Below, piece by piece: positions 51,339-61,100 of a DNA stretch of 64,000 bases; position 1 is the stretch's first letter, and each line of letters begins with the position of its first letter. Below the pieces are notes generated by a model. It made no database searches. It was given only the letters and a program-made list of their open reading frames with translations, and was not told the origin of the DNA. The translations under genes and the position numbers were made by a program. The stretch covers positions 115,681 to 179,680 of the forward strand of contig JADGNA010000011.1 of assembly GCA_015234465.1 (NCBI GenBank), read 5' to 3'. Origin of the DNA: Salinibacterium sp. (GTDB lineage: Bacteria; Actinomycetota; Actinomycetes; Actinomycetales; Microbacteriaceae).

Positions 51339-53450
51339 CTACTTTTTGGCCTTCTTGCGCACGTCCTTCTCGTGCACGGGGGCATCGCCCGAAGCACGCA
51401 GGCGAACATAGTAGTTGCGCGCCTCATCCTGGCGCTCCTGCTCGGCGCCGGAAGCGATCTTCGCGCGCAGGTGCACCTGCTTGAAGCCGAAGGCATCGAC
51501 GAGGTCCTGCGCGTGGGGGCGGAGCCGCGCGAGCAACCGGTCGATGTACGCCGTAACGGCCTGCGCGCGCTGCGGCGACATCCGCCCGTTCATGAGGTAC
51601 CACGCGAGGTGCTTCTCGATCAGTCCCAGGCCGAACACGTCGTGCAGCCAGGTGAGCACCTGGCGGGTGCCGGCATCCTCGATCTTCTCGACCGCGGTCG
51701 TGAAGGCCTCCCACTGCAGCAGCTCGGCGTGTGCGCGAGCGGCCTCGATAAGGGCGTTCTGGTGCTGGTTGAAGAGCGCCTGCGCCTCGACCGGCGGGAG
51801 CTTGGATGCCGGGCGCAGCTTCTGCGCGACCTCGGCCACCATGGTCTCAACCCGGTCGGTGAGCAGTTCACGCTGCACGTCGGTGTCGCGCACCTCGCTC
51901 ACGGCGCGACGGGTCGAACCGAGGTCCTTCACGCGCTGGCCGAGCGTGCGCAGGCCGAAGTGGTAGACCCGCTCGGCCGCCTGTCCGACGGCGTACTTGG
52001 CCAGGGTGCCGGCATCCGCCCCCTTGAACTGGGCGGCGTAATCACCCAGCAGGCGCTTGGCCACGAGCTGGAGCAGCACCGTGTTGTCACCCTCGAAGGT
52101 GGCGTAGATGTCAAGGTCGCTGCGCAGGCCCGTGAGGCGGTTCTCGGCGAGGTAGCCAGCGCCACCCGTGGCCTCGCGCGCCTCCTGCAGGATGTCCAGC
52201 GCGTTCCACGTGGAGAGGGACTTGAGGGCCGCGGCGAGGGTCTCGAGATCTTCCCGCGCCTCGGGGGTGTCGCCCTTGCCGCTGAACACCTGGTCGAACT
52301 GCACGAGCAGCTCATCGTGCGCGAAATACTGCGCGTAGGCGGTCGCGAGGCGGGTCAGCAGGCGGCGCTGGTGGCGACCGTAGTCGAGCAGCACCTGCTC
52401 CTCGCCGTCGCCGCCCGCGAACTGGCGACGCTGGTTCGCGTAGGTGATCGCGATCGTGAGGGCCATACCGGATGCGGTGGTCGCCGCACCATCGAGGGAC
52501 ACGCGACCCTGCACGAGCGTGCCGAGCATTGTGAAGAAGCGGCGACCCGGGCTCTCGATCGGCGAGGTGTAGGTGCCGTCCGCCGCGACATCCCCGTAGC
52601 GGTTCAGCAGGTTGGTGCGAGGGATGCGCACATCCGAGAAGTGGAGGCGGCCGTTGTCGATGCCGTTGAGGCCGCCCTTGTAGCCGTCATCCTCGCCGCC
52701 GATGCCGGGCAGGAACTCGCCGTTCTCGTCGCGCACCGGCACGTAGAAGGCGTGCACGCCGTGGTTGATACCCTTCGTGATGAGCTGCGCGAAGACGACC
52801 GCCGCGATGCCGTGCTTGGCGGCGTTGCCGAGGTAGTCCTTCCAGGCGCCGCGGAAGGGGGTGTTGATGACCCACTCCTGGGTCTGCTCGTCGTAGGTCG
52901 CCGTCGTGCCGACCGAGTCGACATCCGAGCCGTGGCCCGTCTCCGTCATGGCGTAGATGCCCGGCACCTCCATCGACATGATGCCGGGGAGGAAGGTGCG
53001 GTGGTGGTACTCGGTGCCCAGGTGGAGCACGGCCGCGCCGAAGAGGCCCCACTGCACGCCCGCCTTGATCTGCATCGACGGGTCGCCCAGCACGAGGTCT
53101 TCGAACGAGGCGATGTTGCCGCCGTGGTTCTCCTCGCCACCCAGCGACTTCGGGAACGCCTTCAGTACCCTGCCACTGTCGGCGAGCGCCTTCAGCTGGC
53201 CGAGGGCCCGCTCCCGGTGGTCCTCCTTGGTGAGGTTGTCGATGCGGTGGAACTGCGGGTCCTCCATCGCCCTGCGCGACTCGATGCGCTCCTCAGCCCA
53301 CGTGCCGAGCAACAGGCGCCCCAGCTTCTCAACGTCAACGGATGCCGCCTCCGAGCTGCTGTCGAGCTGCTCATCGACGTGGCGCTCGAGTTCAGCCTCG
53401 TCCTTGGCGGCGGGCGGGACTGCAGACGTGCTGTTGGCGATGTCGACCAT
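51339..53450 (-). CDS. Acyl-CoA oxidase
   Basis: FAD-dependent acyl-CoA oxidase of 703 aa, introducing the trans-2 double bond of beta-oxidation with O2 as acceptor. Segments typical of the ACOX type: AMTETGHGSDVDSVGTTATYD (~168-188), NLLNRYGDVAADGTY, GRRFFTMLGTLVQGRVSL, ATGGAGYLAENRLTGLRSD and IYATFEGDNTVLLQLVAKRLL, which bears the catalytic Glu. The two-part C-terminal ACOX domain is complete. A Lys-rich C-terminus closes the protein. It stands alone; no other beta-oxidation gene is adjacent. Confidence 0.95.
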   Translation of the reverse strand: MVDIANSTSAVPPAAKDEAELERHVDEQLDSSSEAASVDVEKLGRLLLGTWAEERIESRRAMEDPQFHRIDNLTKEDHRERALGQLKALADSGRVLKAFPKSLGGEENHGGNIASFEDLVLGDPSMQIKAGVQWGLFGAAVLHLGTEYHHRTFLPGIMSMEVPGIYAMTETGHGSDVDSVGTTATYDEQTQEWVINTPFRGAWKDYLGNAAKHGIAAVVFAQLITKGINHGVHAFYVPVRDENGEFLPGIGGEDDGYKGGLNGIDNGRLHFSDVRIPRTNLLNRYGDVAADGTYTSPIESPGRRFFTMLGTLVQGRVSLDGAATTASGMALTIAITYANQRRQFAGGDGEEQVLLDYGRHQRRLLTRLATAYAQYFAHDELLVQFDQVFSGKGDTPEAREDLETLAAALKSLSTWNALDILQEAREATGGAGYLAENRLTGLRSDLDIYATFEGDNTVLLQLVAKRLLGDYAAQFKGADAGTLAKYAVGQAAERVYHFGLRTLGQRVKDLGSTRRAVSEVRDTDVQRELLTDRVETMVAEVAQKLRPASKLPPVEAQALFNQHQNALIEAARAHAELLQWEAFTTAVEKIEDAGTRQVLTWLHDVFGLGLIEKHLAWYLMNGRMSPQRAQAVTAYIDRLLARLRPHAQDLVDAFGFKQVHLRAKIASGAEQERQDEARNYYVRLRASGDAPVHEKDVRKKAKK

Positions 53451-53567
53451 GACGTGGACCTCCTGGAACCGTGGGGCGTGCGTTTCTCCACGCTATGCAT
53501 GACCACAGGGGACGTGAATTCTGCGGTTCGCGCCCTCCAAAGGCGGGCGGCGGCATCCCGTGCCCGA

Positions 53568-53592
53568 CTGTGGGTGGTCTACAAACCCACAG
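53568..53592 (-). terminator. Hairpin after the CPBP gene
   Basis: CTGTGGGT ... ACCCACAG, an 8-bp stem with a nine-base loop five bases past the stop of the minus-strand gene at 53598. Without a T run it is only a possible terminator. Confidence 0.4.
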
Positions 53593-53597
53593 GGTCT

Positions 53598-54518
53598 TTA
53601 CGGTTGTGCATCGACAAGCGGCGCGGGAGCAACCTCACGAGTCCGCGCCTCGCCGCGGCGCTCGTGCATCCGGACCGTCCACCACCCGAACACGCCCAGG
53701 GTCACCGCCGTGACGGCGACACCGATGGGGCTGCCCTCGGTCGACGAGGTGTCCATCAGGTTCACCGCCCCAAGGATGAAGATGAGCCCGTTGTTGATGA
53801 CGTGCGCCACGATCGCCGCCTCGAGGCCGCCCGTGCGCCACGTGATCCAGCCCGCGAAGACCGCGAAGACCGCGACATCGAGCGAACCCCACACGTCATA
53901 GATGTGGCCAGCGACGAAGAGCGGCACCGGCAGCAGGATCGCCCACGCCGGATGCTTCAGCCATGTGCCGATCGTCTGCATCAGGTAGCCGCGGAACACG
54001 TACTCCTCCGCCGTCGCCTGCACCGGCACGAGCAGCACCGCCACCGCGATCAGGAGCGCCGATTCCGGCCCCCACTCCGGCATGCTCGCCGGCTCACCGA
54101 AGATCGGCGGCAGCACGAAGACATAGACGGCGAAGACCACGAGGAACACCGCCAGCGCGGGCAGCGCGAGCCGCAGCATCCACCCCCACCTCAACCGACC
54201 CGCGACCGAGGAGAGCAGGCCGATGGGGCGCGGACCCATGATGAGCGTCGCCAGGATGATGGCCGGAAGCATGAGCGCCACGGATGCGAGCGTGAACGCC
54301 AGCATCCACGGGTCAGACATGTCGATCGCGCCCTCATTGATGAGGCGCTCGAATGCGCTGCCGGGTTCCGCCGCGAAGAACGCGTAGATCACCACCGGCA
54401 GCGCGATGATCACCGTGAGGATGATGTAGATCGTGAGGGCGATGAGCCCCGTGACGAGCGGCTTCCACCAGCTCGAGCGCGGCCAGGACTTGTTGAGGCG
54501 GTGGTAGTCGTAGGTCAC
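53598..54518 (-). CDS. CPBP-family intramembrane metalloprotease
   Basis: Polytopic membrane protein of 306 aa with about eight helices. Motif 1 is AEEYVFRG (~169-176, EExxxR), motif 2 FVAGH and motif 3 HVINN, the predicted metal-binding triad of CPBP (Abi/Rce1-like) proteases. Substrates may be prenylated or small secreted peptides; none is encoded next to it. The Pro/Val-rich C-terminal tail after the last helix is cytoplasmic. Confidence 0.92.
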   Translation of the reverse strand: MTYDYHRLNKSWPRSSWWKPLVTGLIALTIYIILTVIIALPVVIYAFFAAEPGSAFERLINEGAIDMSDPWMLAFTLASVALMLPAIILATLIMGPRPIGLLSSVAGRLRWGWMLRLALPALAVFLVVFAVYVFVLPPIFGEPASMPEWGPESALLIAVAVLLVPVQATAEEYVFRGYLMQTIGTWLKHPAWAILLPVPLFVAGHIYDVWGSLDVAVFAVFAGWITWRTGGLEAAIVAHVINNGLIFILGAVNLMDTSSTEGSPIGVAVTAVTLGVFGWWTVRMHERRGEARTREVAPAPLVDAQP

Positions 54519-54598
54519 GGGTCGATCCTACGTTGGCGGATGTCGCGGGGCCTGGTCGGTCGCCTCCACCGCGCCGCGAGTCGGCCCGACGCCTCGTC

Positions 54599-54660
54599 GC
54601 GCGCACTTCTGTGCGCGACGCTGACGTTTAAACGTGCGCGCGGCGCACAGAAGTGCGCGC
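54599..54660. repeat. Hairpin element, copy 1 (left of the AbiEi-like gene)
   Basis: GCGCGCACTTCTGTGCGC (54599-54616) is the exact complement of GCGCACAGAAGTGCGCGC (54643-54660). The loop contains the palindrome ACGTTTAAACGT. A closely related element lies at 55761-55822, on the other side of the gene. Confidence 0.85.
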
Positions 54661-54751
54661 GCCTCACTCCACAGCCTCGCCGACCCCACCAGGCTCCACA
54701 GGATGTCGGCCTGCCCCGACCCGCGCGCGACCCCAGCGCAACACTCGCCTC

Positions 54752-55714
54752 ATGGACTCAGGCCGAAGCATCCCGAGCATCATGCTCAACCGCAACGCGC
54801 TCGCGACCGGCTCCGCGAACCTGCTGCGCAGCGGAATCCGATCGGGAGAGTATGTGCGCGTGCGACCCGGCGCCTACGTCGCGAGGGAAGACCGCGAAGG
54901 GGCGAGCGACGATGAGCTGTATCGACAGCGGATGCTTGCGGCTGCGGCATCCGCTCGGCGCCCACTCGTGTTCTCGCACGACTCGGCCGCGAACATGTGG
55001 GGCCTGCCCGGCGTCGGCGCGTGGCCGCCCAGAGTGCACCTGCTGGCGCCGCGCGACACCGGCGGGCGCTCGCACGGGGACATCCAGCGCCACTGCCTCG
55101 GCGACGACCCGCACGCTGTCGTGATCGACGGGATCAGAGTGACGTCGCTCGCGCGCACACTCGTGGATGTCGCCTGCACGTCAACCTTCATGCGCGCTGT
55201 CGCCATGATCGACAGTGGTCTCCGGATGCCACGCAGCGGCGAGACCCGCTGGAACCTCGGCCGCGCACACACCACCTCAGACGAGCTCCGGGCCGTCCTC
55301 AACGGGCTTCTGCCGTACCCCGGGTCTGCAAAAGCATTCAAGGCAATTGAGTTCGGCGACGGGCTCAGCGGCTCGGCACTCGAATCAGTCAGCCGGGTGC
55401 AGATGCATCTGCTTGGGGTCCCGGCGCCTGAACTCCAAGTGGCCTTCTCCGACGCAGACGGGCACATCGGCGATGCGGACTTCTATTGGCGGCACCTCGA
55501 CCTCATCGGCGAAAGCGACGGGAAAGCGAAGTACGCCGGCCGGGAGGCGTCGCCCTCAGGCAAGAGCGCCGAGCAGGTGCTGTGGGAAGAGAAGCAACGC
55601 GAGGACCGGATGCGTGCCGTGACGAGCGGATTCCTGCGGTGGGACTGGAGCACCGCGATCTCCCGGCACCGCTTTGCCGCCACGATGCGCAAGCACGGCC
55701 TGCTACCGGGCTGA
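54752..55714 (+). CDS. AbiEi-like winged-helix protein with DUF559/endonuclease-like C-terminus
   Basis: A 320-aa protein. The N-terminal third (NALATGSANLLRSGIRSGEYVRVRPGAYVAR, ~12-45) resembles the AbiEi antitoxin winged helix. The middle is the actinobacterial PLVFSHDSAANMWGLPGVG region, and the C-terminus (ESDGKAKYAG, VLWEEKQREDRMRAVTSGFLRWDW) looks like a Vsr/DUF559-type nuclease fold with Asp and EK positions. There is no AbiEii toxin next to it, so it is an orphan of the large actinobacterial family. ATG 54752 is the best start; no strong ribosome site is seen. Flanking hairpins suggest a cassette. Confidence 0.8.
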   Translation: MDSGRSIPSIMLNRNALATGSANLLRSGIRSGEYVRVRPGAYVAREDREGASDDELYRQRMLAAAASARRPLVFSHDSAANMWGLPGVGAWPPRVHLLAPRDTGGRSHGDIQRHCLGDDPHAVVIDGIRVTSLARTLVDVACTSTFMRAVAMIDSGLRMPRSGETRWNLGRAHTTSDELRAVLNGLLPYPGSAKAFKAIEFGDGLSGSALESVSRVQMHLLGVPAPELQVAFSDADGHIGDADFYWRHLDLIGESDGKAKYAGREASPSGKSAEQVLWEEKQREDRMRAVTSGFLRWDWSTAISRHRFAATMRKHGLLPG

Positions 55715-55760
55715 CAGCGTTGCGGGTGCGGGGCTGGTCCGACTGGACGGTTCTTGCGGG

Positions 55761-55822
55761 GCGCGCACTTTTGTGCGCGGCGCGCATGTCTGAACATGCG
55801 CGTGCCGCACAGAAGTGCGCGC
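55761..55822. repeat. Hairpin element, copy 2 (right of the AbiEi-like gene)
   Basis: Outer arms GCGCGCACTTTTGTGC (55761-55776) and GCACAGAAGTGCGCGC (55807-55822) pair with one T-G wobble, and the inner CGCGCATGT-CTGA-ACATGCGCG forms a second perfect stem. Same outer sequence as copy 1. Confidence 0.85.
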
Positions 55823-55855
55823 GGCGGTCACGGGTGCCGGCGCATCCGCGTTGCC

Positions 55856-56278
55856 TCAGCTTGCGGGATGCGCCGGCTCTGCCTGCCAGAGGGCTAGATA
55901 GTTGCGCTCGGCGGCGGTGAGCGGGCGGCTCGAGCCCGCAGCATCCATCACCACCATCGTCGTGCGCGACTCGACGACGACCTGGTCGTTCTGGGTCGCC
56001 GTGAAGAGCATCTCGTAGGACTTGGTGCCGATGCGCCCGATCGTGATGGTGACGTCGAAGTCGGGACCGCACTCCACCTGGCGTCGGTAGTCGATCGTGA
56101 GGGATGCCACGATCTGGCCCCGCTCGAAGGTGTCGATCCCGTCGTTCGCGACCGCGCTGCGGCGCCACGCCAACCGGGATTCCTCCAGGAGGGTCGCGAT
56201 GCGGGCGTGATTGACGTGGCCGTTGAGGTCGAGGTCAGACCAGCGGATGGGCACGGTGATGGTGAAGCTCCGAGGCAT
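55856..56278 (-). CDS. Acyl-CoA thioesterase, hotdog (4HBT) family
   Basis: A 140-aa single-hotdog protein: IRWSDLDLNGHVNHARIATLLEESR near 9-33 carries the catalytic Asp of the 4HBT family, followed by ASLTIDYRRQVECG and IGTKSYEMLF. It hydrolyses acyl-CoA or related thioesters; chain length is unknown. ATG 56278 follows AGGGG; a longer frame from 56308 would start nearer the 21-bp repeats. Confidence 0.9.
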   Translation of the reverse strand: MPRSFTITVPIRWSDLDLNGHVNHARIATLLEESRLAWRRSAVANDGIDTFERGQIVASLTIDYRRQVECGPDFDVTITIGRIGTKSYEMLFTATQNDQVVVESRTTMVVMDAAGSSRPLTAAERNYLALWQAEPAHPAS

Positions 56279-56315
56279 CCCCTGATCGTAGTGAATGGGC
56301 CGCCTCACAATTCCG

Positions 56316-56357
56316 GAACTCCTGAGTTGGGAAAGAGAACTCCTGAGCTGGGAAAGC
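56316..56357 (+). repeat. Two tandem 21-bp units (second locus)
   Basis: GAACTCCTGAGTTGGGAAAGA then GAACTCCTGAGCTGGGAAAGC, the same units as at 21216-21257. They end on the cysE stop codon. Confidence 0.8.
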
Positions 56358-56932
56358 TAGATCGAGTAGCTGCCGCTGTCGTCGAAGAACTGGGCGTCGA
56401 ACTCGTGCACCGGCTTGGGGGTCTTGGGCACGGCGGGGCTGCCGACGAGCACGGTGCGGGGCGGGGCATCCGTCAACACGACGGAGTGCGCGCCGACGAC
56501 GCAGCCGTCACCGAGGGTGATGGGCCCGAGCACGGCGGCGCCCGCGCCGACCGTGACGTTGTTGCCGAGGGTCGGATGCCGCTTCGCCCGCTTCGAGGAC
56601 CGCCCACCGAGGGTGACCCCGTGATAGAGCATGACATCGTCGCCGATCTCGGCTGTCTCGCCGATCACGACACCCATGCCGTGGTCGATGAAGAAGCGGC
56701 GGCCGATCGTGGCCCCGGGGTGGATCTCGACGCCCGTGATGAAGCGCGCGAACTGCGACACGGCGCGGCCGAGGAAGTAGCGACGCCAGCGCCACAGGCG
56801 ATTGGCGATGCGGTACCACCAGATTGCGTGCACGCCCGAGTACAGCCAGAACACCTCCGCGTTACTGCGGGCCGCGGGGTCGCGCAGGCGGGCGGTCGCC
56901 AGGTCCTCGCGGATGCGGGAGAAGACGCTCAC
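56357..56932 (-). CDS. cysE: Serine O-acetyltransferase
   Basis: A 191-aa cytosolic enzyme that acetylates L-serine for cysteine synthesis. Left-handed beta-helix hexapeptide repeats are evident, with [44 protein letters not shown] (~67-110) bearing the catalytic His/Asp pair. The start is a GTG at 56932. It lies 110 bp after cysK on the same strand, with two hairpins between, so expression may be partly uncoupled. Confidence 0.95.
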   Translation of the reverse strand: MSVFSRIREDLATARLRDPAARSNAEVFWLYSGVHAIWWYRIANRLWRWRRYFLGRAVSQFARFITGVEIHPGATIGRRFFIDHGMGVVIGETAEIGDDVMLYHGVTLGGRSSKRAKRHPTLGNNVTVGAGAAVLGPITLGDGCVVGAHSVVLTDAPPRTVLVGSPAVPKTPKPVHEFDAQFFDDSGSYSI

Positions 56933-56967
56933 GCGGCATCCCCCACCGATGCGGGGAGGGATGCCGC
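56933..56967 (-). terminator. Hairpin 1 between cysK and cysE
   Basis: GCGGCATCCC and GGGATGCCGC form a perfect 10-bp stem directly before the cysE start, where it could also shield the ribosome site. It may attenuate read-through from cysK. Confidence 0.5.
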
Positions 56968-56985
56968 ACCGTGCGCCCGCGCGAA

Positions 56986-57017
56986 AGGCCGGGCCCGTTG
57001 CATCCGGGGCCCGGCCT
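56986..57017 (-). terminator. Hairpin 2 between cysK and cysE
   Basis: AGGCCGGGCCC and GGGCCCGGCCT form a perfect 11-bp stem 26 bp after the cysK stop. Typical GC-rich actinobacterial terminator stem without a U tract. Confidence 0.65.
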
Positions 57018-57042
57018 CGCGTGTGACGCCTGGTGTCGGCAC

Positions 57043-57978
57043 TTAGTCCTGCAGGTGCTCGAAGAGCACCGTCGAGAGGTAGCGCTCTCCGAAGTCGGGG
57101 ACCACGACGACGATCGTCTTGCCGGCGTTCTCGGGGCGCTTGGCAACCTGCACGGCGGCGCTGACGGCGGCACCGGAGGAGATGCCGACGAAGATGCCCT
57201 CCTCGGCGGCGAGACGCCGGGCGAAGTCGAGCGACTCGTCGAGGGTCACGTCGATGACCTCGTCGTAGACCTCACGGTTGAGCACGTCGGGCACGAAGTT
57301 GGCGCCGAGGCCCTGGATCTTGTGGGGCCCGGCCTTGCCCTCCGTGAGCAGCGGCGAGTCGACGGGCTCGACGGCGACGACCTTCAGCTCGGGCTTGCGC
57401 TCCTTGAGCAGGCCGCCGGCGCCCGTGATGGTGCCGCCCGTGCCGATGCCCGAGACGAGGATGTCGATGCCGCCCTCGGTGTCGGCCCAGATTTCCTCAC
57501 CGGTCGTCTTGCGGTGGATCTCCGCGTTGGCCTGGTTGCCGAACTGGTCGGCCCACACCGAGTTGGGCGTGTTGGCCACGATCTCCTGTGCCTTCGCGAC
57601 CGCACCCTTCATCCCCTCGGCGCCGGGCGTCAGGATGATCTCTGCACCGAAGGCGCGGATGACGCCGCGGCGCTCCTTCGACATCGTCTCCGGCATCGTG
57701 ATGATGACCTTGTAGCCGCGTGCCGCGCCCACCATGGCGAGGGCGATGCCCGTGTTGCCGCTGGTCCCCTCGACGATCGTCCCACCCGGCTTGAGGGCTC
57801 CGGATGCCTCGGCGGCATCGATGATCGCGGCGCCGATGCGGTCCTTCACGCTGTTGGCGGGGTTGTAGAACTCGAGCTTGGCGAGCACGGTCGCCTCCGC
57901 ACCATCCGTCACCCGATTGAGGCGCACGAGAGGGGTGTTGCCGATGAGGTCGGTGACGTTGTCGTAGATGCGTGCCAT
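57043..57978 (-). CDS. cysK: Cysteine synthase A (O-acetylserine sulfhydrylase)
   Basis: PLP enzyme of 311 aa making cysteine from O-acetylserine and sulfide. K45 in [11 protein letters not shown] binds PLP, the TSGNTG loop is at 72-77, GTGGTITG binds the phosphate, and [10 protein letters not shown] closes the protein. ATG 57978 is chosen because it begins [18 protein letters not shown] like other CysK proteins and follows GGAAG; the frame extends upstream without conservation. CysE downstream supplies its substrate. Confidence 0.97.
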   Translation of the reverse strand: MARIYDNVTDLIGNTPLVRLNRVTDGAEATVLAKLEFYNPANSVKDRIGAAIIDAAEASGALKPGGTIVEGTSGNTGIALAMVGAARGYKVIITMPETMSKERRGVIRAFGAEIILTPGAEGMKGAVAKAQEIVANTPNSVWADQFGNQANAEIHRKTTGEEIWADTEGGIDILVSGIGTGGTITGAGGLLKERKPELKVVAVEPVDSPLLTEGKAGPHKIQGLGANFVPDVLNREVYDEVIDVTLDESLDFARRLAAEEGIFVGISSGAAVSAAVQVAKRPENAGKTIVVVVPDFGERYLSTVLFEHLQD

Positions 57979-58114
57979 GTGAGCTGCTTCCGTCGAGGGG
58001 GTGGGTAGGTAATCACCATAACTTTGCATGCTGTCCAGCGGCAAAAGGTTACGCACGGTACGCAGACAAGCGACCCCCGGGGCCGAGGTCCCGGGGGTCG
58101 CGCGCGTCATGCCC

Positions 58115-61100
58115 TTACTGGGTCCCAGGGCGGCGGCTCAGGCCGACCACCGCGGCTCCCAGTGCAAGCAGCCCAGCTCCGAGCATGCCCAGGTAGCCGG
58201 CTTCGGTACCCGTGATCGGCAGACCGGCGCCGGCGCCGGCACCCGCTCCGGCACCCGTGCCCGGGACCGCGAGGTAGGTGAAGGCTGCAGCATCCGAGTC
58301 GCCGCTCGGCGCGAGCACCACGACGTCGACCACGCCGGGAGCACCCGCCGGAGTCGTCGCGAGGATGCGCCCGTCGCTCACGACCGTGAACTCCTCGGCG
58401 GGCACGCCGCCGAAGGTCACGCCCGTCGCGTCGGCCAGGTTGGCACCATCGATCGTGACCACGGTGCCACCGGTCTCGGGGCCCTCGGTCGGGCTGAGGC
58501 TCCAGATGATCGCGTCATCCGTGTACTCGTAGCTCTCGTCGACGGTTGCGGCGCCGCATTCACCGGCGCCGACGACGACGACGTCGACCGTGCCGCTCGT
58601 GCCGGCCGGCACCACGGCCGTGATGACCGTGTCGCTGACGACCGTGAACTCGGTCGCCGGCACGCCGCCGAACGTCACGGCGGTCGCACCCGTGAAGCAG
58701 TCGCCGACGATCGTGACGGTGTTGCCGCCATCCTCAGGGCCGACGTCAGGGTCGACATCGTCGATCGACGTCACCGCGAAGTAGGTGAAGGCGAGCGGCG
58801 CGCTCGGGCCGGCCTCGTTGACCACGACGACCGTCGCGGCTCCGGGCGCGTTCGCGGGCGACACCGCTGTGAGTTCCGTGTCACTGACGACCGTGACGTC
58901 GGTCGCAGGCACTCCCGCGAACGTCACTCCCGTCACCCCGTCGCCGGCCTCGAAGCCGGCACCCGTGATGGTGACCGTCGTGCCGCCCGTCTCGGGCCCG
59001 CGGTCGGGCGCGATCGAGGTGACCGTCGCGGCGCCGGGCGCCAGGTACACGAACTCGGCGGGTGCCGAGTCGGCGACCGGATGCTCGACCACGACCTCCG
59101 CGACGCCCTCACCCTCGGGCGTGGTCACCGTGATGGTCGAGTCGTCGACGACGTCGAAGTCGGTGCCGGGAACGCCATCGAAGGTGACGTCCGTGGCATC
59201 CGTGAAGCCCTCACCGATGATCGTGACCTCGGTGCCGCCGTCCTCAGGTCCCGAGTCGGGGGTCACCGAGGTGATCGACGGCACGTTGAGGTAGGTGAAG
59301 TCGACGGGGTCGGAAGTGCCCCCTGGCCCGGTCACGACAACGTCCACGACGCCGGGAACCCCGGCGGGCGAGGTTGCCGTGATCGTCTCGTCGTCCACGA
59401 CAGCGAAGGCGGTCGCGGGCGCACCATCGAAGGTCACGGAGGTGGCGCCCGTGAAGTCGGTGCCCGTCAGGGTCACCTCGGTGCCGCCCGTCTCGGGGCC
59501 CTCATCGGGAGCGATCGCCGTGATCACGGGCTCGTCCAGGTACTCGTAGGCGTCAGGCAGCGTGCCGGGGCCGCAGTCACCCGCGCCCACCACGACAACA
59601 TCCACCGTGCCGGGGGCGCCCGCTGGCACCTCGGCCGTGATCGTCGTGTCGCTTACGACCTCGAAGTCGGGCGAGGAGACGCCACCGAAGGTGACATCCG
59701 TCGCGCCCGTGAAGCAGTCACCGATGATCGTGACGATGTTGCCGCCGTCCTCGGGGCCTGCCCCGGGGGCGACCGTGTCGACCGAGGTCACGGCGAAGTA
59801 CTCGAAGTCGAGCGGGCCAGAGGGTCCCACGTCGTTCGTCAGCACGACGTCCGCGTCACCGGGCGTGCCGGCGGGCGAGACCGCCGTCACCTCCGTGTCA
59901 CTCACGGCATCGACATCCGTTGCGGGAACGCCATTGAATGTCACCGCTGTGACGTCCGCCAGGTCGGTTCCCGAGATCGTCACCGGGGTGCCGCCCGTCT
60001 CCGGGCCGCGGTCGGGCGTGATGCCCGTGACCGCGGGGGCCCCGGGAGCGACATAGGTGAAGTCGAGCGGGGCCGAATCAGCGACCGGATGCTCGACCAC
60101 CACGTCGACCGTGCCGACGCCCGCGGGCGTGGTCGCCGTGATCGTGCCGTCATCGACGACCGTCACGTCAACCGCCGGAACGCCGTCGAAGGTGACATCG
60201 GTGGCGCCTGTGAAGCCCTCACCCGTCAGCGTGACGGGCGTGCCGCCTGCGTCAGGGCCGAAGCGCGGGTCGATGTCCGTGATGCCGGGGACATTCAGGT
60301 AGGTGAACGTCGCGGGGAGCGAGCCACCGAGCGGTTCGGTCACGACGACATCCACCGCACCGGGAGCGTGGGCGGGAGTCGTCACCGTGATCGTCGTGGG
60401 GTCAACGATGGTGAAGCCGGTGCCGGGGATTCCGTCGAAGGTGACGCCCGTGGCATCCGCGAAGTCCGTGCCCGTCAGCGTCACGACCGTGCCGCCCGTC
60501 TCGGGCCCCTCGTCCGGCGCGATGGCGGTGATGGTCGGAAGCACGGGAGCGCGGACCGTCGCCGAGGCCAGGTTGACCTCTGCGAGGGTGCCCAGGATCG
60601 GCAGCACCGATACCGTCGCGGCACGCTGCGTGAAGGTGTCGGGCGTGACGAACGCGCCCTCGGCCGTGAACTCACCCGGCGTCTCCTGCACGTTGGCCGT
60701 GATCGAGACCAGCTGGCTCACGAGGCCGACGACAGGGCCGAGCGCCGTGAGCGCCCCCGCCACCGTCGGCTCGAAGAGACCCTCGCCGATGCCGACGCCC
60801 GTGATCGCGGTGCCGAGCGGGCCGACGATCGCGGGGAGGAAGGTGCCCGTCAGGTACCCGAGCACGGGGCCCGTCACCTCGCCGACCGGCACGAGGTCAC
60901 CGAGGGCGGTCGACTCGTCGATGACGTCCGGCGTCTCGGAGCCTGCCACGCCGAGGAAGCCCCCGACCGTGCCCGCGAGCGTCACATCGAGGGCCACGAC
61001 CTCTTCACCGAACGCGGAGACCGTTCCCGTGATGGCGATGTCGAGCGCCTGTGCGTTGAGCGTCTCCTGCGTCGCGGTCACGAGGGCCGCGGGCAGCTGC

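Noticed and set aside
51372..55124. A 1,250-codon plus-strand open frame
   Set aside because: It runs antisense through the acyl-CoA oxidase and CPBP genes and into the AbiEi-like gene; composition is that of a shadow frame and no ribosome site is present.
54752..55714. Complete AbiE toxin-antitoxin system
   Set aside because: Only the AbiEi-like part is present; the neighbours are a CPBP protease and a thioesterase, and no nucleotidyltransferase toxin is encoded.
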